DNA of 13,413 bases from an uncultured Lentisphaeria bacterium (GTDB lineage Bacteria; Verrucomicrobiota; Lentisphaeria; Oligosphaerales; Oligosphaeraceae), in assembly GCA_934661755.1 (NCBI GenBank), contig CAKUJM010000061.1, forward strand, positions 1 through 13,413, written 5' to 3'. Made by a program: the position numbers and the translations under genes. Of the stretch, positions 1-6,298 are shown in pieces (within the stretch, counting starts at the first letter, position 1; each line of letters opens with the position of its first letter). The notes under the pieces are model-generated. The model was not told the origin of the DNA, did no database searches, and was given only the letters and a program-made list of their open reading frames with translations.

Positions 1-75
1 CATTTTTTTGAAAAAACAGCAAAGAATGAACTGGGGATTCGATTGCCAAAGAGCTGAAATTCGCCAAACTCGAGG

Positions 76-179
76 CCTCCCCTGCAAGGGGAGGTGGCGC
101 GATAGCGCCGGAGGGGTTGGCGCCGGGCTTGACGCGCGTCCATGCGTAGTTTGAAGAACGCGCCATGTTGCAACAACAT
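76..179 (+). repeat. Palindromic intergenic repeat unit, copy A
   Basis: The unit starts with two back-to-back hairpins: CCTCCCCT-gca-AGGGGAGG (76-94) and GGCGC-gata-GCGCC (96-109). A core GGAGGGGTTGGCGCCGG follows, then a tail ending in GAAGAACGCGCCATGTTG with a small TGTTG-caa-CAACA hairpin (about 167-179). The same order recurs from 311 into the long left repeat. Such units are typical of dispersed intergenic repeat families. Whether it acts as a terminator, an RNA-processing site or a passive element cannot be told from one window. There is no U-tract directly after the hairpins, so classical rho-independent termination is not supported. Confidence 0.75.
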
Positions 180-186
180 AATTGCC

Positions 187-258
187 CAAGGGCGGGACGC
201 CCTTGCTACCCCGGGGGGAGGCTGAAGGGCCTGGGGGTTGGCGCCGGTCATGACGTGC
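187..258 (+). repeat. Divergent intergenic repeat unit, copy B
   Basis: A perfect 8-bp hairpin, CAAGGGCG-gga-CGCCCTTG (187-205), stands where copies A and C have their CCTCCCCT hairpin. It is followed by the shared core GGGGTTGGCGCCGG and TCATGACGTGC (234-258). The bases just after the core (TGACGTGCCGCAGTG) resemble the right-end repeat more than copies A or C. I read it as a third member of the family with a swapped hairpin head. Confidence 0.6.
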
Positions 259-310
259 CGCAGTGTATGGCCGTAAAACGACCGCGCTCACGTTTTCACG
301 ACAAGAAAAG

Positions 311-344
311 CCTCCCCTGCAAGGGGAGGTGGCGCGTCAGCGCC
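311..344 (+). repeat. Double-hairpin head of repeat copy C
   Basis: The hairpin CCTCCCCT-gca-AGGGGAGG (311-329) is identical to that of copy A and is followed by GGCGC-gtca-GCGCC (331-344). The loop of the second hairpin differs from copy A (gtca instead of gata) while the stem is kept, which suggests that the stem is the maintained part. This head leads directly into the long left repeat at 342-622. Confidence 0.75.
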
Positions 345-622
345 GGAGGGGTTGGCGCCGGTCATGACGTGCGTCCATGCATATTTTGAAGAACGCGCCA
401 TGTTGTAAACAGATTTTTCCATTAACAACACATGCACCAACCAAGTCCACGCACGCGGTTAAGCCCTCCGCCGCACCACCTTCCCTCGCGCGCGCGTCAG
501 CCTAATAGGTGGCCCAAGTTCCCCCGCCCGACCACCCACCGTTAAGTTAACCGCCCCGCACAGTATTGCCAATAGCCGACGCCATAATCCCCAATAGTGT
601 GCGATTGGCAGACACTTTACAA
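342..622 (+). repeat. Long flanking repeat, left copy
   Basis: This segment matches the reverse complement of 13149-13413. The inner 140 bases (483-622) differ from the right copy at only about 10 positions by eye; the outer part is more diverged. The left copy has an extra 17 bases (406-422) between TGTTG and TAACAACA. Shared landmarks are the palindromic TTGGCGCCGG core, a run of alternating CG (487-496), a GGTGG...CCACC pairing (about 512-540), and a stem of 10-base arms at 567-576 and 601-610. It lies about 276 bases upstream of the GH106-like gene, in the direction of transcription. Confidence 0.85.
567..610 (+). other. Conserved stem-loop in left repeat
   Basis: The arms TGCCAATAGC (567-576) and GCGATTGGCA (601-610) pair at nine of ten positions around a 24-base loop containing GCCATAATCCCCA. 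In the right-end copy the same arms pair perfectly (TGCCAATCGC with GCGATTGGCA). A stem and loop kept in two copies suggests a structured RNA, single-stranded DNA or protein-binding element. Its function is unknown. Confidence 0.6.
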
Positions 623-628
623 CCTGAG

Positions 629-747
629 TCCGTGAAGTTGGTTCTTTTGCACCATAACTTCGTCAATTTTCGGTCACGTTCCTCAGTACGCTCCCTCAAA
701 ATTCCTCATTCTGACGCAAAATTATCTGACTTCACGGATCCGGTCAC
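629..747 (+). promoter_or_regulatory. Candidate operator region upstream of the hydrolase operon
   Basis: TCCGTGAAGT (629-638) recurs as its exact inverse ACTTCACGGA (729-738). CGGTCAC occurs as a direct repeat at 671-677 and 741-747. GAAGTT/AACTTC (633-638 and 656-661) is a further short inverted pair. The stretch is AT-richer than its surroundings and sits 90-230 bases before the promoter, a range in which AraC-type activators often bind and loop. The link to the AraC-family gene at 5456-6259 is inference. Confidence 0.35.
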
Positions 748-837
748 AAATCAAGCCGCGCGGCCATGGCGGCCTGATGGGGCGTTTCCACCGCCGGCCG
801 ATGTTACATGCAGACATCATTTTATCTGCGTTTTCCA

Positions 838-866
838 TTGCCATTTGCAGCATTTTCGGTTACAAT
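838..866 (+). promoter_or_regulatory. Sigma-70-like promoter for the hydrolase operon
   Basis: TTGCCA (838-843) and TACAAT (861-866) are separated by exactly 17 bases, matching the -35/-10 consensus at five of six positions in each box (TTGACA, TATAAT). Transcription would begin near 873, giving a 5' leader of about 26 bases before the ATG at 899. It is the best promoter-like sequence I found in the 900 bases upstream. Confidence 0.6.
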
Positions 867-898
867 ATCGCAAATCCGCAAGCCACCAAAGATGAAAC

Positions 899-3190
899 AT
901 GTCCACCCTCACTCCTGGAATATTCTGGTATTGGAATGCCACGCCGGATGCACTCGGCATTCGTGAACAGCTCACCGCAATGCGCGAGGCCGGTTTCCGT
1001 TGCGTCTATCTGCATCCGATGCCGGACAGTTATCACAAGCACTTCTTCTTTCAGGGGATGGAATGTGAATACCTGGGGCGTCAATACTTCGAGCTGGCGC
1101 ATGTGATGCTGGACGAATGCCGCCGTCTGGGCATGACGATGATGCTCTACGACGAGGGCGGCTGGCCGTCAGGCAGCGTGGTGGATACTCTGACGAAGCG
1201 CCATCCGGAATGCCGGGTGAGGGCGATGGCGAAGGACGGTGATGGCGTCATCCGCCAGATATTCCTGGACATTCCGGATCTATGCAATCCGGAGACCACG
1301 GATCGTTTCATTGCAATGACCCACGAGCGCTATTTCGCCGAATTCGGCGAGGCCTTCGGAACGGCGATCCGCGGCATTTTCACCGATGAGCCATTCTGGG
1401 AGTGCTATACGCCCAAGGATGCGGTCGGCATTCCGCCCGGCCTGGAGGCGGAGTTGTCCGCCCGCTACGATGTGTCGCTGGAGGCGATCCTCCCCGCGCT
1501 TTTTCCGGACGCGCCGGAGTGCTCCCGGACGCGCCAGGCCCGGCGGCAGTATTCCGACTGCTGCACCGCGCTTTTTGAACGTAACTATGTGCGCCGCTGC
1601 GCCCAGTGGTGCCATCGCCATCATCTGGAGTTCGAGGGGCATTTCCTCTACGAGGACCTCTTTTTCCGCTGCGGATTCTTCTACGACTTCCCGCGCATCA
1701 TGTCGTCGATGGACGTGCCGGGGGTGGATGCGATTTTCCGCATGGTCTATCCCCATGGCGGCAATGGCAATTTTGCGCGCTTTGCGCAGACGGCGGCGAT
1801 TCGCGGCCACCGCCGGGAGGCGCTGTGCGAATGCTTCAACGTCTATGGCTACGCATTGGGCACCCCGGCGATGGCGTATGTCGCCAATTTGCTGATCACC
1901 AAGGGCATCAACCGGATCCTGACCATGCCATTCCTCTACAGCGACCTCGGGATGCTCAAGATCTGCTGCAGCAGCGACTTCTCGCCCCGGACCCCCATCT
2001 GGCGGCAGATCCGGCCGCTCAACCGCCACCTGCATTGGCTTGGGCAGTTCGACACCGGCGCCATGGAATGCGACGTCCGGCTGCTGGCGGTCACCGGTTG
2101 CTACGGCGGAAGCGACATCCTCCAGCCATTGCCGGAAGCCGTGGACTACGCCGGTCGCGTGGATGCGCTGATGGAGAAACTGGATGACGCACTGGTCTTC
2201 TGGCGGGTGATGTCGCCTGATGAACTCCAGGACGATGCCCGCCGCCCAAAGACGCTGATCCTGCCCGGTCCGGTTGACGATTCGCGCCTGCGGGCGGCGA
2301 TTGACCGCTGGCGGCAGGCGGGCACGGCGGTGATCGACGGCTTTGCGGCGGATGACTTCTCCGCGCTGTCCTGGTTGCGGGCCGCTGAGACGCCACACGG
2401 CATCCGGATTCTGCCATGCCGGCGCCACGAGGAGGGGGCCAGCCTGGTCATCTTCAACAAGTCCGACGCCGAACAGCGGCTCGCCTTCACTTTGCCCAAT
2501 GGCGCATGCCGCGAGATCATGCCGCCGGATGACGCATTCAGCCGCCTGCATCCACTGCGGCGCGATGGCGACGGCGTTTGCTCATTGCGCATCCCCGCCT
2601 GGGGGGTGCGGGTGCTGCAGCTGCTTGCGGCGCCGCCGTCGCACGATGCACCAGATGCGGACGCGCATGCCGCCTCCTCCCAGGCGACGCCCGCCGAGGA
2701 ACGGCGCCTGACCCTGAAATGGCGGCTTCGCGGCGTCGAACGGCTACGCCTTTCGCGGGAATGCCCGACATGCTATGAACACATCGACGACCAGCGCCCG
2801 TTGCCGGATGACGGCATGTACACCACGCTGGAGCCGGATTTTTCCGGCACAGTCGTCCTGGAAGCCGATTTCGAGTCGGATTCGCACTACCGTGGATTCA
2901 TTCAATTCGACCGCCTCTGCTGGGGTGGCACGCTGGTCTTCAATCAGCGCGTGGCCGGCTGCCGGGCATTTGCGCCATGGCTCTACGCAGTTGAAGTCCA
3001 GGATGGCCGCAACCATATCGTGCTCGAGGTCAATTCCACTGCCGGCAATGAATGGAAACGCTGCTTCCGCGAGGAGCTTGAACCGGCAGGATGGTATAAC
3101 GACTACATCAATGAAATCAGGCGATACGACAATGACTTCGCTGAATGTGGCGCTGGCGCCGGCGCCACCCTCTATCGCTGCGGATGCTGA
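899..3190 (+). CDS. GH106-like glycoside hydrolase (alpha-L-rhamnosidase type), cytoplasmic
   Basis: This 763-residue protein is a putative exo-acting glycosidase. Residues 1-380 read as a TIM barrel with motifs seen in GH106 and related hydrolases: YDEGGWPSG (84-92), GIFTDEPFW (159-167), EGHFLYED (246-253) and CECFNVYGYALG (310-321). E164 and E311 sit where barrel glycosidases place catalytic acids, which is inference. Residues 390-495 look like an alpha/beta domain, 500-580 a beta domain, and 620-763 a jelly-roll accessory domain. There is no signal peptide, so it likely acts inside the cell on imported oligosaccharides. The ATG at 899 follows a sigma-70 promoter; no clear ribosome site is seen. 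It is the first gene of an operon with GH78 and AraC genes. GH106 members are mostly alpha-L-rhamnosidases, but this sequence is divergent and its substrate is uncertain. Confidence 0.72.
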   Translation: MSTLTPGIFWYWNATPDALGIREQLTAMREAGFRCVYLHPMPDSYHKHFFFQGMECEYLGRQYFELAHVMLDECRRLGMTMMLYDEGGWPSGSVVDTLTKRHPECRVRAMAKDGDGVIRQIFLDIPDLCNPETTDRFIAMTHERYFAEFGEAFGTAIRGIFTDEPFWECYTPKDAVGIPPGLEAELSARYDVSLEAILPALFPDAPECSRTRQARRQYSDCCTALFERNYVRRCAQWCHRHHLEFEGHFLYEDLFFRCGFFYDFPRIMSSMDVPGVDAIFRMVYPHGGNGNFARFAQTAAIRGHRREALCECFNVYGYALGTPAMAYVANLLITKGINRILTMPFLYSDLGMLKICCSSDFSPRTPIWRQIRPLNRHLHWLGQFDTGAMECDVRLLAVTGCYGGSDILQPLPEAVDYAGRVDALMEKLDDALVFWRVMSPDELQDDARRPKTLILPGPVDDSRLRAAIDRWRQAGTAVIDGFAADDFSALSWLRAAETPHGIRILPCRRHEEGASLVIFNKSDAEQRLAFTLPNGACREIMPPDDAFSRLHPLRRDGDGVCSLRIPAWGVRVLQLLAAPPSHDAPDADAHAASSQATPAEERRLTLKWRLRGVERLRLSRECPTCYEHIDDQRPLPDDGMYTTLEPDFSGTVVLEADFESDSHYRGFIQFDRLCWGGTLVFNQRVAGCRAFAPWLYAVEVQDGRNHIVLEVNSTAGNEWKRCFREELEPAGWYNDYINEIRRYDNDFAECGAGAGATLYRCGC

Positions 3191-5459
3191 TGACGCCACG
3201 GCCTTCCGGCAGGCGGCGTGGATCAGCATCCCCGGCGCCGGCCACTGCCAGAACTGCGCCTTTTGCGCCCGCCATGACTTCGCACTGGCGGAAATCCCGC
3301 CGCGCCAGCCGCTGCATATTGGCGCCGACAGCGCCTACATACTGCATGTCAACGGACATGAGGTGATGCGCGGACCGGTGCGCGGTACCAGGAAGCTGCT
3401 TTTTTTCGACACCGTCGACATCGCGCCGTTTCTCCGTGCTGGAGACAACCGGGTCGAGGTCGAGGCATGGTCGCCGGCAAGGGAGGACTTCATCACCGCG
3501 TCGGTGCAGCCGGCGCTGATTGCCGAGGCGCCGGGGCTCTTTGCCACCGGGCGGGGCTGGATGGTGCGCAAGTTGGCGACCCTGTCCGGCGGCGGCGACA
3601 TCCCGCTCTTCACGCCGCAGACCGGATTCATGGAAGTGCTGGATCTGCGCCGGTGCGACGACGGCACCCCGTGGTCGCCGGCTGCATTCGTGGAGAATCC
3701 GCTTCTGCTGAACAAGACGCTGATGCCGCGCGACATCCCGCCGCTGTCGGAATACGCCGTCACCCCGGTGGCTCCGCCCGTCGTCGCGTCGGTGGCAAAC
3801 AACGCCGTGCCGCCGCTGGATGAGCTTTCCGAAGCGATTGCCCATGAGGAATGGACGGCAGGCGGATCGCGTTTTGACGGCGCGCTCCTGCGGCCGTCCC
3901 GCAATGGCGATGCCGCCGCGCTGCTGTGGGATTTCGGCGGCGAGCATATCGGCCGCGCCGCCATTGCCGTCGATGCCCCGGCGGGGACGGTCGTCGACCT
4001 CACCTACGGAGAAAGCCGTGCCGGCGCCAATGGCCGGTTGCGGACGCTTTTCACCAATCCGGAGTGCCATTTCACTGACCGCGTCATCCTCCGTGAAGGC
4101 CGCAACCTCATCGGCACCCGTTTTGCCGACCGTGGTTTCCGTTTTATCCAGGCGGTCTTCCGCAACTTCGCCGCGCCGATACGGATTCTGCGCTGCGAGG
4201 CCATGGCAAAGCGCTATAATTTCCGGTCGGAGGCGAAATTCTGCTGTTCGGATCCAATGCTCAATGGCATTTTCGCCCAATGTGTCGAGACCCTGAAGGT
4301 CTGCGCCATCGACACCTTTGTGGATTGCCCATGGCGTGAACGCGCCTTCTGGATCAATGACCTGGTGGTTGAAAACCACGCATCGCTGATCGCCTTCGGT
4401 CCCCATGCCCTGCATCGGCGCTGCCTTGACCTGGCGTTTGCCCAGCAACTGCCGGATGGGCAGATCCCGGGAATATGCCCGATGCCGGAGTCGCGTCCCG
4501 ACCTGGCTTTGCCGGCCGCGCAGCTTTTCCTGCCGATGGTGGTCGAAAAATACCTGGCTTATGGCGGAGGCCAGGATTGCGCCCGGCGGCACCTGCCGCA
4601 AATCGCCGCCAATCTGGAGTTCTTTGAACGGCAGGTCGATGGCGATGGCGTACTGCGTCCGCCGGATGGCGTGTGGAATTTCATCGACTGGGTCTTCGAG
4701 CTGGAACGCATATCCCTCAACGGATGCCGGACTTCCATGCTCAATTCACTTTACATTTGCGCCCTCAAGAGCACTGCGCGGCTGGCAACGGCGCTTGATG
4801 CGCCATTTCCGCAGCTGGCACAGTACCCCGGGCGCATCCGCCGCACCGCATTGGCCACTGCGCGAGTATTCCGCGATTCCGCCAGCGGACGGCTGAATGA
4901 CTGCGCGCTGCTGGAGTGGCATCGTCCCGGAGTCATTCAAAGCCAGCTGGCGCACGCCCTGTGGCTGCTGGCGGGGGAATGCAACGCCGCCCAGCGCGAC
5001 ACGGCAGTTGCCGCGCTTGACGACGACATGCTGCTGGCGCCGGAGCTGTATCTTTCGTATTTTCTGCTCGAGGCCATGGGGCGTCATGGCCTGGCCATCG
5101 CCGCGCTGGATCGCATCCGGAAATACTGGGGGCCAATCTGGCAAAGCGGCCATCCGACGGTGTTCGAGGCCGCAGTGCACCAATTTGGCACTGACGCCTT
5201 CGAAGGCCTGGGCAGCCTCTGCCATGGCTTCTCCGCCGCACCGGTTATATTCTTCTTCGAGACAATCCTCGGATTGCGCCCCGTGGATTCTGGCGGCCGT
5301 CACTTCCATTTTGATCCCAATTTGGCCGGGCTGGAATTTGCCTGCGGCGAACTGCCCACGCCATGCGGTCCGATCCGGGTGGAAGCCACTGCCAAACACG
5401 CCGAAATCACCCCTCCCGAAGGCATCACCATCATCCGCCAGCCCCGCCCAAGATCATGA
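3132..5459 (+). CDS. GH78-like alpha-L-rhamnosidase, cytoplasmic
   Basis: About 775 residues. Residues 28-130 form the N-terminal beta-sandwich (SAYILHVNGHEV, 67-78). Residues 240-355 form the second sandwich (TVVDLTYGESR, 286-296). Residues 365-715 form the (alpha/alpha)6 barrel, followed by a short C-terminal beta domain. The motif DCPWRERAFWIND (398-410) matches the GH78 general-acid region, with E403 the likely acid. HPTVFEA (674-680) matches the base region, with E679 the candidate, and SLCHGFSAAP (695-704) is a family hallmark. Members hydrolyse terminal alpha-L-rhamnose. No signal peptide is seen. The frame is open back to 2775, but residues upstream are the neighbouring gene read in another frame. 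The ATG at 3132 (alternative 3111) gives a normal N-terminus and a 59-base overlap with the first gene. The stop overlaps the next ATG. Confidence 0.82.
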   Translation: MTSLNVALAPAPPSIAADADDATAFRQAAWISIPGAGHCQNCAFCARHDFALAEIPPRQPLHIGADSAYILHVNGHEVMRGPVRGTRKLLFFDTVDIAPFLRAGDNRVEVEAWSPAREDFITASVQPALIAEAPGLFATGRGWMVRKLATLSGGGDIPLFTPQTGFMEVLDLRRCDDGTPWSPAAFVENPLLLNKTLMPRDIPPLSEYAVTPVAPPVVASVANNAVPPLDELSEAIAHEEWTAGGSRFDGALLRPSRNGDAAALLWDFGGEHIGRAAIAVDAPAGTVVDLTYGESRAGANGRLRTLFTNPECHFTDRVILREGRNLIGTRFADRGFRFIQAVFRNFAAPIRILRCEAMAKRYNFRSEAKFCCSDPMLNGIFAQCVETLKVCAIDTFVDCPWRERAFWINDLVVENHASLIAFGPHALHRRCLDLAFAQQLPDGQIPGICPMPESRPDLALPAAQLFLPMVVEKYLAYGGGQDCARRHLPQIAANLEFFERQVDGDGVLRPPDGVWNFIDWVFELERISLNGCRTSMLNSLYICALKSTARLATALDAPFPQLAQYPGRIRRTALATARVFRDSASGRLNDCALLEWHRPGVIQSQLAHALWLLAGECNAAQRDTAVAALDDDMLLAPELYLSYFLLEAMGRHGLAIAALDRIRKYWGPIWQSGHPTVFEAAVHQFGTDAFEGLGSLCHGFSAAPVIFFFETILGLRPVDSGGRHFHFDPNLAGLEFACGELPTPCGPIRVEATAKHAEITPPEGITIIRQPRPRS

Positions 5460-6259
5460 CGCCGCCATTTGTCACCTGCCCATACGAGATCCAATTCTGC
5501 GGCTGGATGGCCGATATCTGGCCGTGGATTCAGCATGAAAACACCCCGTTCTGGCGGCTGTACTGGAATGTCACCGCCGGAGGCGTCCTCGAATATGGCG
5601 GACGCGAAATCGCCATGAAGCCGGACAGATTCTATCTGATCCCGGCGTCACTGCCATTCAGCACCCGTGCCGCCAATCCCTTCGAGCAATTCTTCATCCA
5701 CTTCAATTTCATCGATTCGCTGGCGGTGCATCTGGAGCAGATCCTCGAGATCCCCGGCGACCGCATCAGCGCGAAATATGTCGCGGAGTTCATCGGGCTG
5801 TTCCAGGGGCGGCGCAACCGCCTGCGGTGCGACCAGATCGGCCATGTCGTCCTCGGACATGCATTGCTGAAGTGCGAAGACCGCCTGGCAATGACGGAAT
5901 TGCCGACCGATCCGCGCATCCGGAATATCCTCGGATTCATTTCACGCCATCTGGGCGAGCCGCTGGACAACGAACGCCTGGCCCGCCATGCCGGACTTTG
6001 CCGCAATGCATTTGTCCGGCTCTTCTCCGGGATGATGCACGAGAGCCCGCAGGCATTCGTGCGCCGAAAACGCATGGAACGCGCCTGCTATCTGCTGCGC
6101 TTCAGCAATATGAGCATAAAGGAAATCGCTTCGGAGCTGGGGTTTGCCGACCAGTATCATTTCTCGAAGGTCTTCGGCCGCCTGTGGCACAACACCCCCA
6201 GCCACTTCCGCTACAGCCACGCCAATTTCATGGAAAAGTCCATGTCGCGGAAGAAATGA
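5456..6259 (+). CDS. AraC-family transcriptional regulator
   Basis: 267 residues. The N-terminal part (about 30-85) has cupin-like sensor character (GGVLEYGGREIAMKPDRFYLIP). Residues 168-253 form the double helix-turn-helix of AraC/XylS regulators: LDNERLARHAGLCRNAFVRLF in the first helix pair, and MSIKEIASELGFADQYHFSKVF (219-240) in the second, which is the well-conserved half. The start ATG (5456) overlaps the GH78 stop as ATGA, a classic translational-coupling arrangement; an upstream extension to 5363 would only read GH78 sequence in another frame. The position in the operon suggests it senses a sugar or oligosaccharide released by these hydrolases and controls the operon, possibly through the repeats at 629-747. 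The ligand is unknown. Confidence 0.9.
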   Translation: MTPPFVTCPYEIQFCGWMADIWPWIQHENTPFWRLYWNVTAGGVLEYGGREIAMKPDRFYLIPASLPFSTRAANPFEQFFIHFNFIDSLAVHLEQILEIPGDRISAKYVAEFIGLFQGRRNRLRCDQIGHVVLGHALLKCEDRLAMTELPTDPRIRNILGFISRHLGEPLDNERLARHAGLCRNAFVRLFSGMMHESPQAFVRRKRMERACYLLRFSNMSIKEIASELGFADQYHFSKVFGRLWHNTPSHFRYSHANFMEKSMSRKK

Positions 6260-6263
6260 CGAA

Positions 6264-6273
6264 GGTGGCCACC
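6264..6273. terminator. Short palindrome between convergent genes
   Basis: GGTGGCCACC is a perfect 10-base palindrome in the 39-base gap between the convergent AraC and GHL6-like stop codons. No loop or U-tract accompanies it, so it is at best a weak candidate for bidirectional termination. Confidence 0.2.
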
Positions 6274-6298
6274 CCGCCCCCCTCCCGGTCATCCACCG

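Larger units (their letters stand above)
1..898. other. Intergenic region with repeats and promoter, no convincing gene
   Basis: About 900 bases without a gene I would defend. Positions 1-75 are unremarkable and AT-richer. Positions 76-344 hold palindromic GC-rich repeat units. Positions 342-622 hold a long repeat that recurs inverted at the right end of the window. Positions 623-837 are AT-richer with short inverted and direct repeats, as expected of a regulatory region. Positions 838-866 carry a sigma-70-like promoter for the next gene. Short open frames at 165-389, 566-895 and 777-1106 consist of repeat sequence or run through the promoter into the next gene, and encode low-complexity or unrecognisable peptides. 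Confidence 0.8.

Noticed and set aside
76..410. CRISPR array
   Set aside because: Units are too few, differ in length and sequence, have no regular spacers, and no cas genes are nearby.
498..545. Integron attC site (GTTAAGT and GTTAAGC boxes with inverted repeats in the flanking copies)
   Set aside because: GTTRRRY matches occur, but the partner RYYYAAC box is missing at the expected position (CCTAAT/CCTTAT instead), no integrase is present, and the gene cassettes are not attC-separated.
605..622. Sigma-54-like promoter TTGGCAGACACTTTACA at the inner end of both repeats
   Set aside because: The -24 GG is present but the obligatory -12 GC is AC in both copies.
566..895. Short frame starting TTG with peptide MPIADAIIPNSVRLADTLQ, nearly repeated on the minus strand from 13206
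   Set aside because: The similarity is confined to the DNA repeat and mixes two synonymous with two amino-acid changes. After the repeat ends the two frames are unrelated, so there is no sign of a protein.
1280..2551. Minus-strand open frame of 423 codons inside the GH106-like gene, and a similar 494-codon frame at 3117-4601
   Set aside because: Both are antisense to well-supported genes, have odd compositions rich in Arg, Ala and Gly, and show no domain. High GC at third codon positions removes antisense stop codons.
2775..3131. Upstream extension of the GH78-like gene
   Set aside because: The extension is the GH106-like C-terminus read in a second frame (Ser/Thr/Arg-rich, no domain); the GH78 N-terminal sandwich begins after 3132.
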